DNA of 64,000 nucleotides from Saccharothrix obliqua (lineage in GTDB: Bacteria > Actinomycetota > Actinomycetes > Mycobacteriales > Pseudonocardiaceae), in assembly GCF_019375475.1 (NCBI RefSeq), contig NZ_JAHXGQ010000005.1, forward strand, positions 1-64,000. The letters are read 5' to 3'. The notes beneath the pieces are model-generated. The model ran no database searches. It was not told the DNA's origin and saw only the letters and a program-made list of their open reading frames with translations. The position numbers and the translations under genes were made by a program. Positions within the stretch are counted from its first letter, which is position 1. The number at the start of each line of letters is the position of its first letter. Below are positions 1 to 8,641 of the stretch, one piece after another.

Positions 1-190
1 CGAGATCCAGCCGGGGCAGATCATCATCACCGACGTCGAGGGCTGGGACGGCGAGTCCGAGGCCGACGACAAGGCCCGGTTCGTGTTCCGCGGCGAGACC
101 AAGCCGCTGAACGTGCCGGACGCCCCGCCGGTCGACCTGGCCGCCTCGTCCGGCGGTGACGCCGGCGAGTCGGACTCCGAGTCCGCCTGA
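1..190 (+). CDS. clpC: ClpC ATPase, C-terminal fragment (5' end outside window)
   Basis: The last 63 codons of a protein are present, ending at a TGA. The pattern VEGWDGE followed by KARFVFRG is the end of the second AAA+ module and D2 small domain of ClpC, the Hsp100 unfoldase that feeds substrates to ClpP in the cytoplasm. An acidic Ser/Asp/Glu-rich tail closes the protein. The neighbouring mhuD and mutY genes are also close to clpC1 in mycobacteria, which supports the call. The start and most of the gene lie off the left edge. Confidence 0.88.
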   Translation, partial: EIQPGQIIITDVEGWDGESEADDKARFVFRGETKPLNVPDAPPVDLAASSGGDAGESDSESA

Positions 191-210
191 GAGCGGTGAC
201 TGAGCGGTAG

Positions 211-246
211 CGAAAGCGCCCCCCGGGTTTCCGGGGGGCGCTTTCG
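211..246. terminator. Strong bidirectional terminator between clpC and pcp
   Basis: A perfect 16-bp inverted repeat (211-226 with 231-246) encloses a GTTT loop. Its outer arms begin CGAAAGC and end GCTTTCG. It lies exactly between two convergent genes, so it can serve both. Confidence 0.88.
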
Positions 247-250
247 CGTG

Positions 251-880
251 TCAGTGCAGGGAGCCGGCGGTGACGTGCAGGTCGGTGGTGCGGGTCAGCG
301 TCGTGCGGATGACGAGGTCCAGGGCGCGGGCCGTGGTGTCCAGGTCGAGGCTGGGCATGTCGTCGTGGCCCTGTTCGGGGGCGTACGGCACGTGCACGAA
401 GCCACCGCGGACCGTGGGGTGCTCCGTGGCGATGAGGTGCATGAGCCCGTAGAAGACGTGGTTGCAGACGAACGTCCCGGCGGTGTGGGACACGGACGCG
501 GGGATGCCCGCGTCGTGCAGCGCCGCCACGCACGCCTTCACCGGGAGGCTGCTGAAGTAGGCCGCGGGACCGCCCGGCACGACGGGTTCGTCGATCGGCC
601 GGCGGCCCGCGTTGTCCGGGATGCGGGCGTCGTCCAGGTTCACCGCGACCCGTTCGGGTGTCACCCCGGTCCGCCCGCCCGCCTGGCCGACGCAGACGAC
701 GGCGTCCGGCGCGTGCTCGGCGAGCAGACCCCGCAACGCGTCCAGCGACGCCCCGAACTCACACGGCAACTCCGCCGTCACCAACTCGTACCCGTCCGGC
801 ACGACCCGGCGCACCGCGTCCCAGGAGGGGTTGGTCGCCTCGCCACCGAACGGCGCGAAGCCCGTAAGCACGACTCTCAC
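251..880 (-). CDS. pcp: Pyroglutamyl-peptidase I (peptidase family C15)
   Basis: This 209-residue protein has the length typical of C15 cysteine peptidases, which remove N-terminal pyroglutamate from peptides in the cytoplasm. The N terminus shows the family motif LTGFAPFGG. The catalytic triad is visible as Glu76 (in TPERVAVN), Cys139 (in GTFVCNH) and His163 (in FVHVP). The start is GTG at 880, since the N-terminal strand begins at once with VRVVLTGF. The gene is monocistronic, convergent with clpC and separated from it by a strong hairpin. Confidence 0.93.
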   Translation of the reverse strand: MRVVLTGFAPFGGEATNPSWDAVRRVVPDGYELVTAELPCEFGASLDALRGLLAEHAPDAVVCVGQAGGRTGVTPERVAVNLDDARIPDNAGRRPIDEPVVPGGPAAYFSSLPVKACVAALHDAGIPASVSHTAGTFVCNHVFYGLMHLIATEHPTVRGGFVHVPYAPEQGHDDMPSLDLDTTARALDLVIRTTLTRTTDLHVTAGSLH

Positions 881-984
881 GAGAGTGAGACTAGAGGGCG
901 ACCTCGCGCCGAACCGGCGGAGCCGGACCGGAGCCGGTCGGTTCGGTCGGCGGCGCGGGCCGGTCCCCCCGGTGGTCGGCCGGG

Positions 985-1296
985 TCAGTCGTGCTTCGGC
1001 TCGGAGCTGAGCACCACCTCGAACTCCAGCAGGTCCGAGCCGGTGCCCACGGGCTTGGCCCGCTCACCCGCGTGCGCGGCGCGCCCGCTGCCCTCCAGCC
1101 AGTTCTTGAAGTCCTCGTCGGTCTGCCACTGGGTCACCACGAAGTACCGGTCGTCGCCGGCGACCGGGCGCAGGAGCTGGAAGCCCAGGAAACCGGGTGA
1201 CGAGTCCACCGCGCCGAGGCGCGCGGCGAACCGCTTCTCCAGCTCCGGACCGGAACCGTCGGGCACGTGGATCGCGTTGATCTTCACAACCGCCAT
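985..1296 (-). CDS. mhuD: MhuD-type heme-degrading monooxygenase
   Basis: This 103-residue ABM-fold protein matches mycobacterial MhuD, which cleaves heme to release iron without producing carbon monoxide. The functional residues fall at the same numbers as in MhuD: Asn7, Trp66 and His75. The stretches SPGFLGFQLLRPV and LLEFEVVL are also family signatures. I chose the ATG at 1296 because the protein then begins MAVVKINAI, aligning with MhuD. A longer frame upstream is only a shadow. Proximity to clpC is the same as in M. tuberculosis (Rv3592 near Rv3596c). Confidence 0.9.
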   Translation of the reverse strand: MAVVKINAIHVPDGSGPELEKRFAARLGAVDSSPGFLGFQLLRPVAGDDRYFVVTQWQTDEDFKNWLEGSGRAAHAGERAKPVGTGSDLLEFEVVLSSEPKHD

Positions 1297-1316
1297 GCCA
1301 CCGACGTTAGCAGCGC

Positions 1317-2789
1317 TCAGCGCCGCAGCGACCCGGGCCAGAGGTGCTCGTCGGACGGCCGCTCCGCGCCGCGGAACCACGCGGCGAAGAAACCGTCGAG
1401 GTCCTGGCCGGACACCTGCTCCACGTGGGCCTCGAACTCGGGCCACGCCGCGTTGCCGTCCCGGTGCTGCTCGAGCCACGTGCGCAGCGCCCGGTCGAAC
1501 GCGTCGTCACCGATCTGGCGGCGCAACGCGTGCACCGCGAGCTGCCCCTTGTCGTAGACACCGCGGAACTCGTTGCCGCGGCCCATGTCGTACAGGGGGC
1601 GCTTCCAGTAGCCGCCGGACTTCTCGGTGCGGGCCACCTCCGCGCGGTACCGGTCGTCCAGGTTCTCGCCGTCCTTCGCCTCTGCCCAGAGCCACTGCGC
1701 GTAACTGGCGAAGCACTCGTTCAGGCAGATGTCGGCCCACGACCGGAGGGAAACCGAATCACCGAACCACTGGTGCGCGTTCTCGTGCACCAACGTCTCC
1801 AGGTCGGCCCAACCGGCGTACACGGGCCGCGTCTGGGTCTCCAGCGAGAAGCCGATGTCGTCGGCCAGGAAGATGCCGCCCGCCGCCTGGAACGGGTACG
1901 GCCCGAACCGCCCGGCCAGGAAGTCCAGGATCTCCGGCAGCCGCCGCTGGTGCTCCCGGGCCCGTTCGGCGCCCGGCGCGTAGGCGTCCACGACGGGTGT
2001 GCCGTCGGCGAGCGCGGAGCGGTCGACGCTCCACCTGTCGATCGCGATCGTGGTCAGGTAGGTGGCCATCGGCTTGGCCGCCTGCCACCGGTACGTGGAC
2101 CACCCGTCCGCGTGAGTGGTGGCGCCCTCCACCCCGTTCGACACCACCGACCAGCCGTCCGGCACCCGCGCGGCGAGCTTGAACGCCGCCTTGTCGCGCG
2201 GGGTGTCGTTGGCCGGGAACCAGGTGGTCGCGGAGTGCGGCTGGCCCGCCGCGAACGCGCCGCCGGACGCCGACACCTGCCACCCGCTGCGGCCCAGCGC
2301 GCGGTCCTCGAACAACGTCGGCTCGCCGCCGTAGGTCACCGCGACGGTGAACTCCCGCCCGGCGCGCAACGGCTCGGCGGGCGTCACGACCAGCTCGTGC
2401 TCGCCCTCCTGCCGGAACTCGGCACGCCGGTCGCCCACCGCCACCTCGGACACCGCGAGCTGGTACAGGTCCAGGTTGAAGCGGCCCAGGTCGTCGGTCG
2501 CGACGGCGGTGACCAACGCCTTGCCGTCCAGGCGGCGGGTCGCCGGGTCGTAGCTGACGGAGATGTCGTACTCACGCACGTCGTACCCGGAGTTGCCGTC
2601 CTGCGGGTAGTACGGGTCGCCCGCGCCGTCCGCGCCCCGCGCGTCCACCACCGCCGGTGTGGTCGCGCTCGGGTCCGCCACGGGCCGCGGCTCGGGCGCA
2701 CCCGGCAGCTTGGCGACCAGCACGCCGGCGATCACCAGCACGACGGCGGCGATGGCCAGGTAGGGGCGGGCCTTGGGGCTGAGTGCCAT
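1317..2789 (-). CDS. Membrane-anchored M1-family zinc metallopeptidase
   Basis: This 490-residue protein has one N-terminal membrane segment (about residues 10-28), followed by a Pro/Ala-rich linker and an M1 aminopeptidase-like ectodomain. The zinc site is complete: His335, Glu336 and His339 in HENAH, and Glu358 in NECFASY. The exopeptidase GxMEN motif is replaced by GFSLETQ, so strict aminopeptidase activity is uncertain. The helical C-terminal domain of large M1 enzymes is missing, as in the short bacterial branch. The ATG at 2789 is chosen because it directly precedes the basic residues and the membrane helix. It is divergent from the hydrolase gene with only 17 bp between start codons. 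Confidence 0.87.
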   Translation of the reverse strand: MALSPKARPYLAIAAVVLVIAGVLVAKLPGAPEPRPVADPSATTPAVVDARGADGAGDPYYPQDGNSGYDVREYDISVSYDPATRRLDGKALVTAVATDDLGRFNLDLYQLAVSEVAVGDRRAEFRQEGEHELVVTPAEPLRAGREFTVAVTYGGEPTLFEDRALGRSGWQVSASGGAFAAGQPHSATTWFPANDTPRDKAAFKLAARVPDGWSVVSNGVEGATTHADGWSTYRWQAAKPMATYLTTIAIDRWSVDRSALADGTPVVDAYAPGAERAREHQRRLPEILDFLAGRFGPYPFQAAGGIFLADDIGFSLETQTRPVYAGWADLETLVHENAHQWFGDSVSLRSWADICLNECFASYAQWLWAEAKDGENLDDRYRAEVARTEKSGGYWKRPLYDMGRGNEFRGVYDKGQLAVHALRRQIGDDAFDRALRTWLEQHRDGNAAWPEFEAHVEQVSGQDLDGFFAAWFRGAERPSDEHLWPGSLRR

Positions 2790-2806
2790 GCGGACATGAT
2801 GCACGC

Positions 2807-3550
2807 ATGACCGTCGTGGAGTTCGGGGGAGAGGGGCCGGGCATCCTGCTGCTGCACGGCCTGATGAGCCGCGCCTCCACCTGGTGGACCGCGGCGCGGT
2901 GGCTGCGGGCTCACGGCCGGGTCGTCGCGCCCGACGCGCGCGGCCACGGCCGCAACCCGCGGCGCGGGCCGTTCCGGACGGAGGACTTCGTCGCGGACGC
3001 GGCCGAGGTGCTGGAGCGGTTCGACCTCGCGCCCGCCGTCGTCATCGGGCACTCCATGGGCGGCCTGCACGCGTGGGCGCTCGCCGCGTCCCGCCCGGAC
3101 CTGGTGCGTGCCGTGGTGGCGGAGGACGTGGTGCCGGACAACCGGGGCCGCTCGGTGGACGAGTGGCGCTGGTACTTCGACTCGTGGCCGGTGTTCGAAT
3201 CCCTCGCGCACGTGCGGTCGGTGGTGCCGGTGCCGCGGGTGGAGGAGATGTTCGAGGAACGCGCCGACGGCTGGCACCTGATCGCGCGGCTGGAGGACCT
3301 GTACGAGATCGCCGCGGAGTGGGGCGAGCGGTCCTACTGGGACTACGTGGACGCCATCCGCTGCCCCACGCTCACCATCGAGGCCGGCCGGGGCGGGTTG
3401 CGGCCGGGGCAGATGGCCGAGGTGGCGCGCCGCACCGGCGGCCACCACCTGCTGGTGCCCGAGTCGGGGCACGTCGTGCACGACGAGGCGCCGGACGTCT
3501 ACCGGGGCGCGGTGGAGGCGTTCCTCAGCGGGTCGATCCCGCCGGTCTGA
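2807..3550 (+). CDS. Alpha/beta-hydrolase (Rv3591c-like)
   Basis: This 247-residue alpha/beta-hydrolase has the oxyanion-hole HG motif at residues 17-18 (LLLHGLMSR), the nucleophile elbow GHSMGG with Ser83, and the catalytic His in ESGHVVHDE near the C terminus. An Asp/Glu in the TIEAGRGG stretch probably completes the triad. The substrate cannot be read from the sequence. A hydrolase at this position is conserved in mycobacteria. The ATG at 2807 gives the normal short N terminus. The last 52 bp overlap the 3' end of the convergent gene on the other strand. Confidence 0.85.
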   Translation: MTVVEFGGEGPGILLLHGLMSRASTWWTAARWLRAHGRVVAPDARGHGRNPRRGPFRTEDFVADAAEVLERFDLAPAVVIGHSMGGLHAWALAASRPDLVRAVVAEDVVPDNRGRSVDEWRWYFDSWPVFESLAHVRSVVPVPRVEEMFEERADGWHLIARLEDLYEIAAEWGERSYWDYVDAIRCPTLTIEAGRGGLRPGQMAEVARRTGGHHLLVPESGHVVHDEAPDVYRGAVEAFLSGSIPPV

Positions 3551-4008
3551 GTGTCGATCACGGCCACCTCGCGGACCTCGGCCCGGATCGGCTCCACCGG
3601 GTGCAGCTCGGCGAACGCGCGCGTGGTGGCCGCGGCGTCCGCACCGGGCAGCAACACGCAGTGCGGCACCCAGCTACCGGGCAGGTGGTGGGCGTTGGGG
3701 TGCTTCACCCGGCCGGCCAACACGTCGTGGACGGCCGAGTGCACGGCCAGCAGCTCGGCGTCCACGACCGCGCCGAGCTGGAGCACACCCTCCGCGCGGG
3801 CCGACGCGCCGAGGGTGTGCAGCCACAGGTCGGGCAGCCACAGCCGGGCCAGGTCGGTCCGCAGCTCGGCCCGGACCTTCGGGCCGATCACGCCCGCCGC
3901 CGCGTACGTCAGGTGCGGCGGGAACGGGAAGCTCGCGCCGACGCGCCGCCACAGCTCCCGGATGCGCGCGTCGGCGTCCTCGTCGAAGAAGGCCACCAAC
4001 GCGTGCAT
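3499..4008 (-). CDS. 2'-5' RNA ligase / phosphodiesterase-like protein
   Basis: This 169-residue protein carries the two HxT/V-type motifs of the 2H phosphoesterase superfamily: His32 in PPHLTYAA and His116 in VPHCVLLPG. These enzymes act on 2',3'-cyclic phosphates or 2'-5' linkages in RNA or nucleotides. The substrate here is unknown. The ATG at 4008 overlaps the mutY stop by one base (TGATG), so the two are translationally coupled and form an operon. The 3' end runs 52 bp into the convergent hydrolase gene. Confidence 0.8.
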   Translation of the reverse strand: MHALVAFFDEDADARIRELWRRVGASFPFPPHLTYAAAGVIGPKVRAELRTDLARLWLPDLWLHTLGASARAEGVLQLGAVVDAELLAVHSAVHDVLAGRVKHPNAHHLPGSWVPHCVLLPGADAAATTRAFAELHPVEPIRAEVREVAVIDTQTGGIDPLRNASTAPR

Positions 4009-4877
4009 CAGTGCTCGCCCGGCAACGCGAACCGGCCGTCGGCGGTCTGCTCGACCAACCCGTCCACCAGCAGCGAGTGCAGGCACCGGTCCCGCTGGCC
4101 CGCGTCCGACCACGCGGTGTCCAACCGGGCCTTGTCGACCGGCTCGGACGTGCCGCGCAGGACGTCCAACAGCCGTCCGCGCACCTGCCGGTCCGTGCCC
4201 GCGAACTTCTGCACGGCCTTCGCCGGACCGTCGTACGCGGGTCGCCCGTTGAGCTGCCACGCGCACGTGGCGAACACGGGGCAGTCGGCGCACTTGGGGG
4301 CGCGTGCCGTGCAGACGACCGCGCCCAGCTCCATCAGCGCGGCCGAGAACACGGCGGCGTTCTCGTCGGGCAGCAGGACGACCACGTCGTTCATGTCGCG
4401 CGTGGTCGACGGCGGCCCGGCGTCACCGGCGCCGTGCACGGCCCGTGCGACGACTCGCCGCACGTTGGTGTCCACGACGGGGCACCGCTGCCCGTAGGCG
4501 AACGCCGCCACCGCACGCGCCGTGTACGCGCCGATGCCCGGCAACGCCAGGAGCGTGTCCACGTCGTGCGGCACCACGTCGCCGTGGTCGTTCGCGATGG
4601 CCTGGGCGGCGGCGTGCAGCCGCAGCGCGCGTCGCGGGTAGCCGAGCTTGCCCCACGCGCGCAGCACCTCGCCCTGCGTGGCACGGGCCATCGCGGACGG
4701 CTTCGGCCACCGCTCCAGCCAGTCGCGCCACACCGGCTCCACGCGGGCCACGGGTGTCTGCTGCAACATGATCTCGCTGACCAGCACGCCCCAGGCGGTG
4801 CACTCGGGCCGTCGCCACGGCAGGTCGCGTGCGGTCTCGGCGAACCAGTCGATGAGGGTCTGCGCGTCCACGCTCAT
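4008..4877 (-). CDS. mutY: A/G-specific adenine DNA glycosylase MutY
   Basis: This 289-residue base-excision repair enzyme removes adenine mispaired with 8-oxoguanine. Visible features in order are catalytic Glu35 in SEIMLQQT, the helix-hairpin-helix LPGIGAYTARAV (residues 112-123), catalytic Asp136 in VVDTNVRR, and the 4Fe-4S ligands Cys189, Cys196, Cys199 and Cys205 with the canonical C-x6-C-x2-C-x5-C spacing. The C-terminal NUDIX-like domain that reads 8-oxoguanine in E. coli MutY is short or absent, as in other actinobacteria. It starts at ATG 4877 and is coupled to the downstream 2'-5' RNA ligase-like gene. Confidence 0.95.
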   Translation of the reverse strand: MSVDAQTLIDWFAETARDLPWRRPECTAWGVLVSEIMLQQTPVARVEPVWRDWLERWPKPSAMARATQGEVLRAWGKLGYPRRALRLHAAAQAIANDHGDVVPHDVDTLLALPGIGAYTARAVAAFAYGQRCPVVDTNVRRVVARAVHGAGDAGPPSTTRDMNDVVVLLPDENAAVFSAALMELGAVVCTARAPKCADCPVFATCAWQLNGRPAYDGPAKAVQKFAGTDRQVRGRLLDVLRGTSEPVDKARLDTAWSDAGQRDRCLHSLLVDGLVEQTADGRFALPGEH

Positions 4878-4945
4878 ATCGCCGCACAGTGTCCCAGAAA
4901 CGCGGGGACGACCGGACCGCCGGCCCGGCCGTCCCCGACCCCGCG

Positions 4946-5437
4946 CTAGACGACCTCGGTCAGCTCACCGGTGTGGACGTCGTAGACGAACCCGCGCACG
5001 TTGTCGCGGTGCGGCACGAACGGGCTGTGCCGCAGGCGGTTCATCGAGTTCCGCACGCTGTCCTTGACCTCGCGGAACGCCTCCACCGACCACGTGGGGC
5101 GCATACCCGCCTCCCGCTCCAGCTCGTCCTTGAAGTCGTCCTCGGTCACCAGCTCCAGACCGCAGTTGGTGTGGTGCACGAGCAGCACCTCGCGGGTGCC
5201 GAGCTTGCGCTGGCTCAGCGCCAGCGAGCGGAGCATGTCGTCGGTCACCACGCCGCCCGCGTTGCGGAGCACGTGCGCCTCACCCTGTTGCAACCCGAAG
5301 ATCTCGAACACGCGGATCCGGGAATCCATGCAGGTCAGGATCGCCACCTGCATGGACGGCTTGGGCGAGGACCGGTCACCGGGCACGATGTTGCCCAACT
5401 CGTGGTTGCGGCGCAGCAGCTCGTCGATAGACGTCAT
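4946..5437 (-). CDS. canB: Beta-class carbonic anhydrase
   Basis: This 163-residue beta-carbonic anhydrase interconverts carbon dioxide and bicarbonate. The zinc site is complete: Cys36, the Asp38/Arg40 dyad (CMDSR), and His89 with Cys92 in HHTNCG. It starts at ATG 5437, seven bases downstream of a strong GGAGGT ribosome-binding site. Its position beside mutY and the membrane-protein gene matches the mycobacterial order. It diverges from the next gene across 136 bp. Confidence 0.93.
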   Translation of the reverse strand: MTSIDELLRRNHELGNIVPGDRSSPKPSMQVAILTCMDSRIRVFEIFGLQQGEAHVLRNAGGVVTDDMLRSLALSQRKLGTREVLLVHHTNCGLELVTEDDFKDELEREAGMRPTWSVEAFREVKDSVRNSMNRLRHSPFVPHRDNVRGFVYDVHTGELTEVV

Positions 5438-5573
5438 GGGACACCTCCCTTTCCTTCGGATTGGAACCCGCGCCCCGAATGGCGGCAAGTCAAACGGACG
5501 CGGATCACGTTCATCACATCGGATTACCCACGCCTCACCCGCTTCCGGGGGCGGCTTGGCTACCTTCGGTCGG

Positions 5574-6254
5574 GTGATCGAGCCCACAGGCCCGCTCCCG
5601 CCGGCGGTGTACCGGCGGCGGCGCGTGCTGGCCGCCGCGGGCGCGGTGGTGTCGCTCGTGCTCGCGGTCTGGCTGGTGGGCGCGTTGATCGGGCGGGGCG
5701 ACCCGTCGACCACGTCGGCCGCCGCCTCGTCCGCCCCGCCGCCACCGCCGGAGCGGCCCGTGGTGGCCTCGTCGTCGGCGACCACGTCGCCCCCGCCGCC
5801 GGCGCCCGACCCGCCGCGGCCCACGGCCGCCGCGCCGCCGTCACCGGCGCCGCCGCCGGGCCCGCCGCCGCCGTGCGAGGACGCGCACCTGGTGGTGCGG
5901 GCGGAGGTGGAGCGGGCCGAGTTCCCGGCCGGGCAGCCCGTGCGGTTCCGGATCGCGGTGTCGAACGCGGGACCGCTGCCGTGCACGCGGGAGATCGGCC
6001 GCGCCGTGCGCGAGCTGGTGGTGACCGGCGCGGACGGCACGCGGCTGTGGTCGAGCAACGACTGCACGCCCGCCGAGGGCTCGGAGGTCCGGATCATCCA
6101 GCCGGGCGAGGTCTTCGAGTACGGCGTCAAGTGGCTCGGGAGCACGTCGGAACCGGGCTGCGCGAGCCCGAGCCGGCTCGGGCCGGGCGACTACCTGCTG
6201 ATCGCGCGGGTGGCCGGGAAGGCGGGTGACCCGGTCGTGTTCCGGATGACCTGA
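5574..6254 (+). CDS. Single-pass membrane protein with Pro-rich linker (Rv3587c-like)
   Basis: The protein has 226 residues. It has a short cytoplasmic N terminus, one membrane helix (about residues 18-40), a long Pro/Ala/Ser-rich linker (to about residue 105) and an extracytoplasmic beta-rich domain. Cysteines at both ends of that domain probably form disulfides. The start is GTG 5574, just upstream of the basic residues before the helix. Function is not known. The location next to canB matches M. tuberculosis Rv3587c. Confidence 0.75.
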   Translation: MIEPTGPLPPAVYRRRRVLAAAGAVVSLVLAVWLVGALIGRGDPSTTSAAASSAPPPPPERPVVASSSATTSPPPPAPDPPRPTAAAPPSPAPPPGPPPPCEDAHLVVRAEVERAEFPAGQPVRFRIAVSNAGPLPCTREIGRAVRELVVTGADGTRLWSSNDCTPAEGSEVRIIQPGEVFEYGVKWLGSTSEPGCASPSRLGPGDYLLIARVAGKAGDPVVFRMT

Positions 6255-6274
6255 CGCCCGGCCACCGCACGGCG

Positions 6275-7378
6275 TCACGGGCCGAACCAGCGCTCCTCGA
6301 CCGCGCCGCGCGGCGCGGCGGCGGTCGCGCCGACGACCAGTTCGGTGGACAGCGTGACCGACCGCGGCCGGGTGCGCTCCGCCGGGTCGAGCAGCAGCTT
6401 GCCCGCGGCGCGGCCCTTCTCCAGGACGGGCTGGCGGACCGTGGTGAGCCCCGCCTGCTCGGCCTCGCGGATGCCGTCGAACCCGGTGATCGTCAGGTCG
6501 TGCGGCACGTTGAGGCCGCGCTTGCGCGCCTCGCCGAGCGCGCCGAGCGCGAGGATGTCCGAGGTGCAGATGAGCGCCGTGATCTGCGGGTCGCGGTCGA
6601 GCACCTGGGCCGCCGCCGACGCGCCGGACGCGATGGTGTGGTCGAACCGCTCCACCACCGGCACCGCCGACCACTCCACGCCGACCTCCGCGAACGCCTC
6701 CGCGAGGCCCGCGAGCCGCGCCCGCTGCACGTGGAAGTGCGCCGAGCGCTGCCGCTCCCGGGTCACGTAGCCGTCGTTGCGGTCGCGGGCGAGGCGCATG
6801 CACACCACGCCGATCCGCCGGTGCCCCAACGCGATGAGGTGGCGGGCCAGCGAGTTCATCGCGGCCTGGTCGTCGATGCCGACCCGGTCGACGTTGCCCA
6901 GGTCCGGCTGGTCGCACACCACGGTGGGCACCGGCCGCTCCAGCACCGCCGCCAGGTGCGGGTCGTCGTCGGGCACCGAGTACACGACGAAACCGTCCAC
7001 GCCCGCGCGGTGCACGGCCGCCACGTCCTCGCGCTCGGGGTTCGCCGGCACCAGCAGCAGCCCGGTCCCGGCGTCCTCGCACGCCAGGGCCAGGCCCTCC
7101 AGGAACCCGATCGCGGCGGGGTCGCGGAACGCGTAGGACAGGTTCTCGGTGAGGAGCAGCCCCACCGCACCCGCCTTCCGCGTGCGCAGCGACCGCGCGA
7201 CCGGGTCGGGGCCCGGGTAGCCGAGTCGTCTCGCTGTCTCCAACACCCGGCGTCGCAGCTCCGGCGAGAGCTGGTCGGGACGGTTGTACGCGTTGGACAC
7301 CGTTGTCCGGGAAACACCCAGCTCCGCGGCCAATGAGGCCAGCGTCGCGGGGCGTCGCACATGCATCGACCGCGCCAT
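6275..7378 (-). CDS. LacI-family transcriptional regulator
   Basis: This 367-residue regulator has an N-terminal LacI helix-turn-helix (ATLASLAAELGVSRTTVSNA), the hinge-helix region ending in VARSLRTR, and a periplasmic-binding-protein-like effector domain with the GFDGI motif near the end. It starts at ATG 7378. A small palindrome (7393-7403) lies just upstream and may be an autoregulatory operator. It lies head-to-tail with a second LacI gene and near a sugar ABC transporter, so a sugar effector is likely. Confidence 0.9.
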   Translation of the reverse strand: MARSMHVRRPATLASLAAELGVSRTTVSNAYNRPDQLSPELRRRVLETARRLGYPGPDPVARSLRTRKAGAVGLLLTENLSYAFRDPAAIGFLEGLALACEDAGTGLLLVPANPEREDVAAVHRAGVDGFVVYSVPDDDPHLAAVLERPVPTVVCDQPDLGNVDRVGIDDQAAMNSLARHLIALGHRRIGVVCMRLARDRNDGYVTRERQRSAHFHVQRARLAGLAEAFAEVGVEWSAVPVVERFDHTIASGASAAAQVLDRDPQITALICTSDILALGALGEARKRGLNVPHDLTITGFDGIREAEQAGLTTVRQPVLEKGRAAGKLLLDPAERTRPRSVTLSTELVVGATAAAPRGAVEERWFGP

Positions 7379-7392
7379 GAAGTGACCGTAAC

Positions 7393-7403
7393 GGTTCAGA
7401 ACC
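7393..7403. promoter_or_regulatory. Candidate operator palindrome of the first LacI gene
   Basis: GGTTC-A-GAACC is a perfect 11-bp palindrome located 15 bp upstream of the LacI start codon. It is short, so it is only a candidate autoregulatory site. Confidence 0.3.
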
Positions 7404-7494
7404 AATTACTGAAGTGGGGGTGACCGGCGTCCCGTAAAAAAGACATCGCCGCAGGTAGGACTACGTTACATGCGTGGAACATGGTCCAGACCAA

Positions 7495-8544
7495 TCAGGA
7501 GGGTGGTGGCGGCGCGGTGGACTCCCGGACGACCAGCCGAGGGCGGAACACGCGCGTGTAGTTGCCCGCCGGCCGACGCCGCCGATCGGGGTCCAGGCGG
7601 TGCGCCAACTCGTCCACCGCGGCGGTGGCCATCTCCTCGATCGGCTGCGCCAGGGTGGTCAGCGCCGGCGAGCAGTACGACGCCAGCGGTATGTCGTCGA
7701 AACCCACCACCGACAGGTCGCGCGGCACGGCGAGACCCCGGCGGTGCGCCTCCCGCAGCACGCCGATCGCCATGTGGTCCGACGAGCAGATCACCGCGGT
7801 CGGCCGGACCGCGTCCAGCAACGCGGCCACCGCCGCCGCGCCGCCCTCCGGCCCGAACGGCGCGTGCGCCACGTACTCCGAGCCGGCCGGCAGCCCGTCC
7901 TCCTCCAGCGCCGCCGACCAGCCGGCGCGCTTGAGCCGCGACGGCAGCGACCGCGCCGGTCCCGACACGAAGCCGATCCGGCGGTGCCCCAGCTCCACCA
8001 GGTGCCGCGTCGCCGCGTACCCGGCGTGCTGCTCGTCCACCGTCACGTCCGGCACGTCCAGCGACGGCGTCGCGCCGTTGACGAACACCATCCGCACCCC
8101 GTCCGCGAGGAGCTTGGCGTAGTAGCTGGGGCGCGGCGCCCGGCCGAGCGGCACCTCGACGTTGGTGATCTCCGGTGACACGAAGACCATCCCCTCCACG
8201 CCACGCGCCAGCAGCATCCGGACGTACTCCTCCTCGCCCATCGCGGCCGAGCCGGTGGCGCGGGTGTTGCACAGCAGCGACGAGTAGCCCAGGCGCGCGG
8301 CACGCACCTCCAGCGCCTCGGCGAACGCCGGGAACACCGGGTTGGACAGCTCGGGCACCAGCAACCCGATCACGCCGGTCCGTTGCAGCGCGCCCAGGCC
8401 GCGCGGGGTGTAGGGCATCTCGCTGAGGACGGACAGCACGCGTTGGCGCGTCTCCTCGTTCACACCCGCCCGGCGGTTGAGCACCCGGCTCACCGTCGAG
8501 ATGCTCACCCCGGCGGCCCTGGCGATCTCGGCGAGCCCGGACAC
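7495..8544 (-). CDS. LacI-family regulator of the adjacent sugar transporter
   Basis: This 349-residue LacI-family repressor has a helix-turn-helix at the extreme N terminus (LAEIARAAGVSISTVSRVLN) and an effector domain ending with GFDDIPLA. The GTG start at 8544 is chosen because it follows an AGGAGG Shine-Dalgarno by 4 bases and gives the standard LacI N terminus. Longer frames lack such support. It is divergent from the binding-protein gene at 8777, so it most likely controls that transporter. Confidence 0.9.
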   Translation of the reverse strand: MSGLAEIARAAGVSISTVSRVLNRRAGVNEETRQRVLSVLSEMPYTPRGLGALQRTGVIGLLVPELSNPVFPAFAEALEVRAARLGYSSLLCNTRATGSAAMGEEEYVRMLLARGVEGMVFVSPEITNVEVPLGRAPRPSYYAKLLADGVRMVFVNGATPSLDVPDVTVDEQHAGYAATRHLVELGHRRIGFVSGPARSLPSRLKRAGWSAALEEDGLPAGSEYVAHAPFGPEGGAAAVAALLDAVRPTAVICSSDHMAIGVLREAHRRGLAVPRDLSVVGFDDIPLASYCSPALTTLAQPIEEMATAAVDELAHRLDPDRRRRPAGNYTRVFRPRLVVRESTAPPPPS

Positions 8545-8641
8545 CGCGCCTCCTCTCGTTCGACGCCGATCTTGCCTGTCATCGTCGCCGAGCGGTCGGG
8601 TGTGACACGCGGCGCGCCGCCGGTCGGCCCCGTCACGCCGG

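Noticed and set aside
985-1296. Antibiotic-biosynthesis monooxygenase of a natural product pathway
   Set aside because: The residues Asn7, Trp66 and His75 and the clpC neighbourhood identify a MhuD-type heme oxygenase, and no biosynthetic cluster is nearby.
248-2182. Long + strand open frame (644 codons) opposite pcp, mhuD and the M1 peptidase
   Set aside because: Its product is Arg/Pro-rich with no family features, while the opposite strand encodes three recognisable proteins with catalytic residues.
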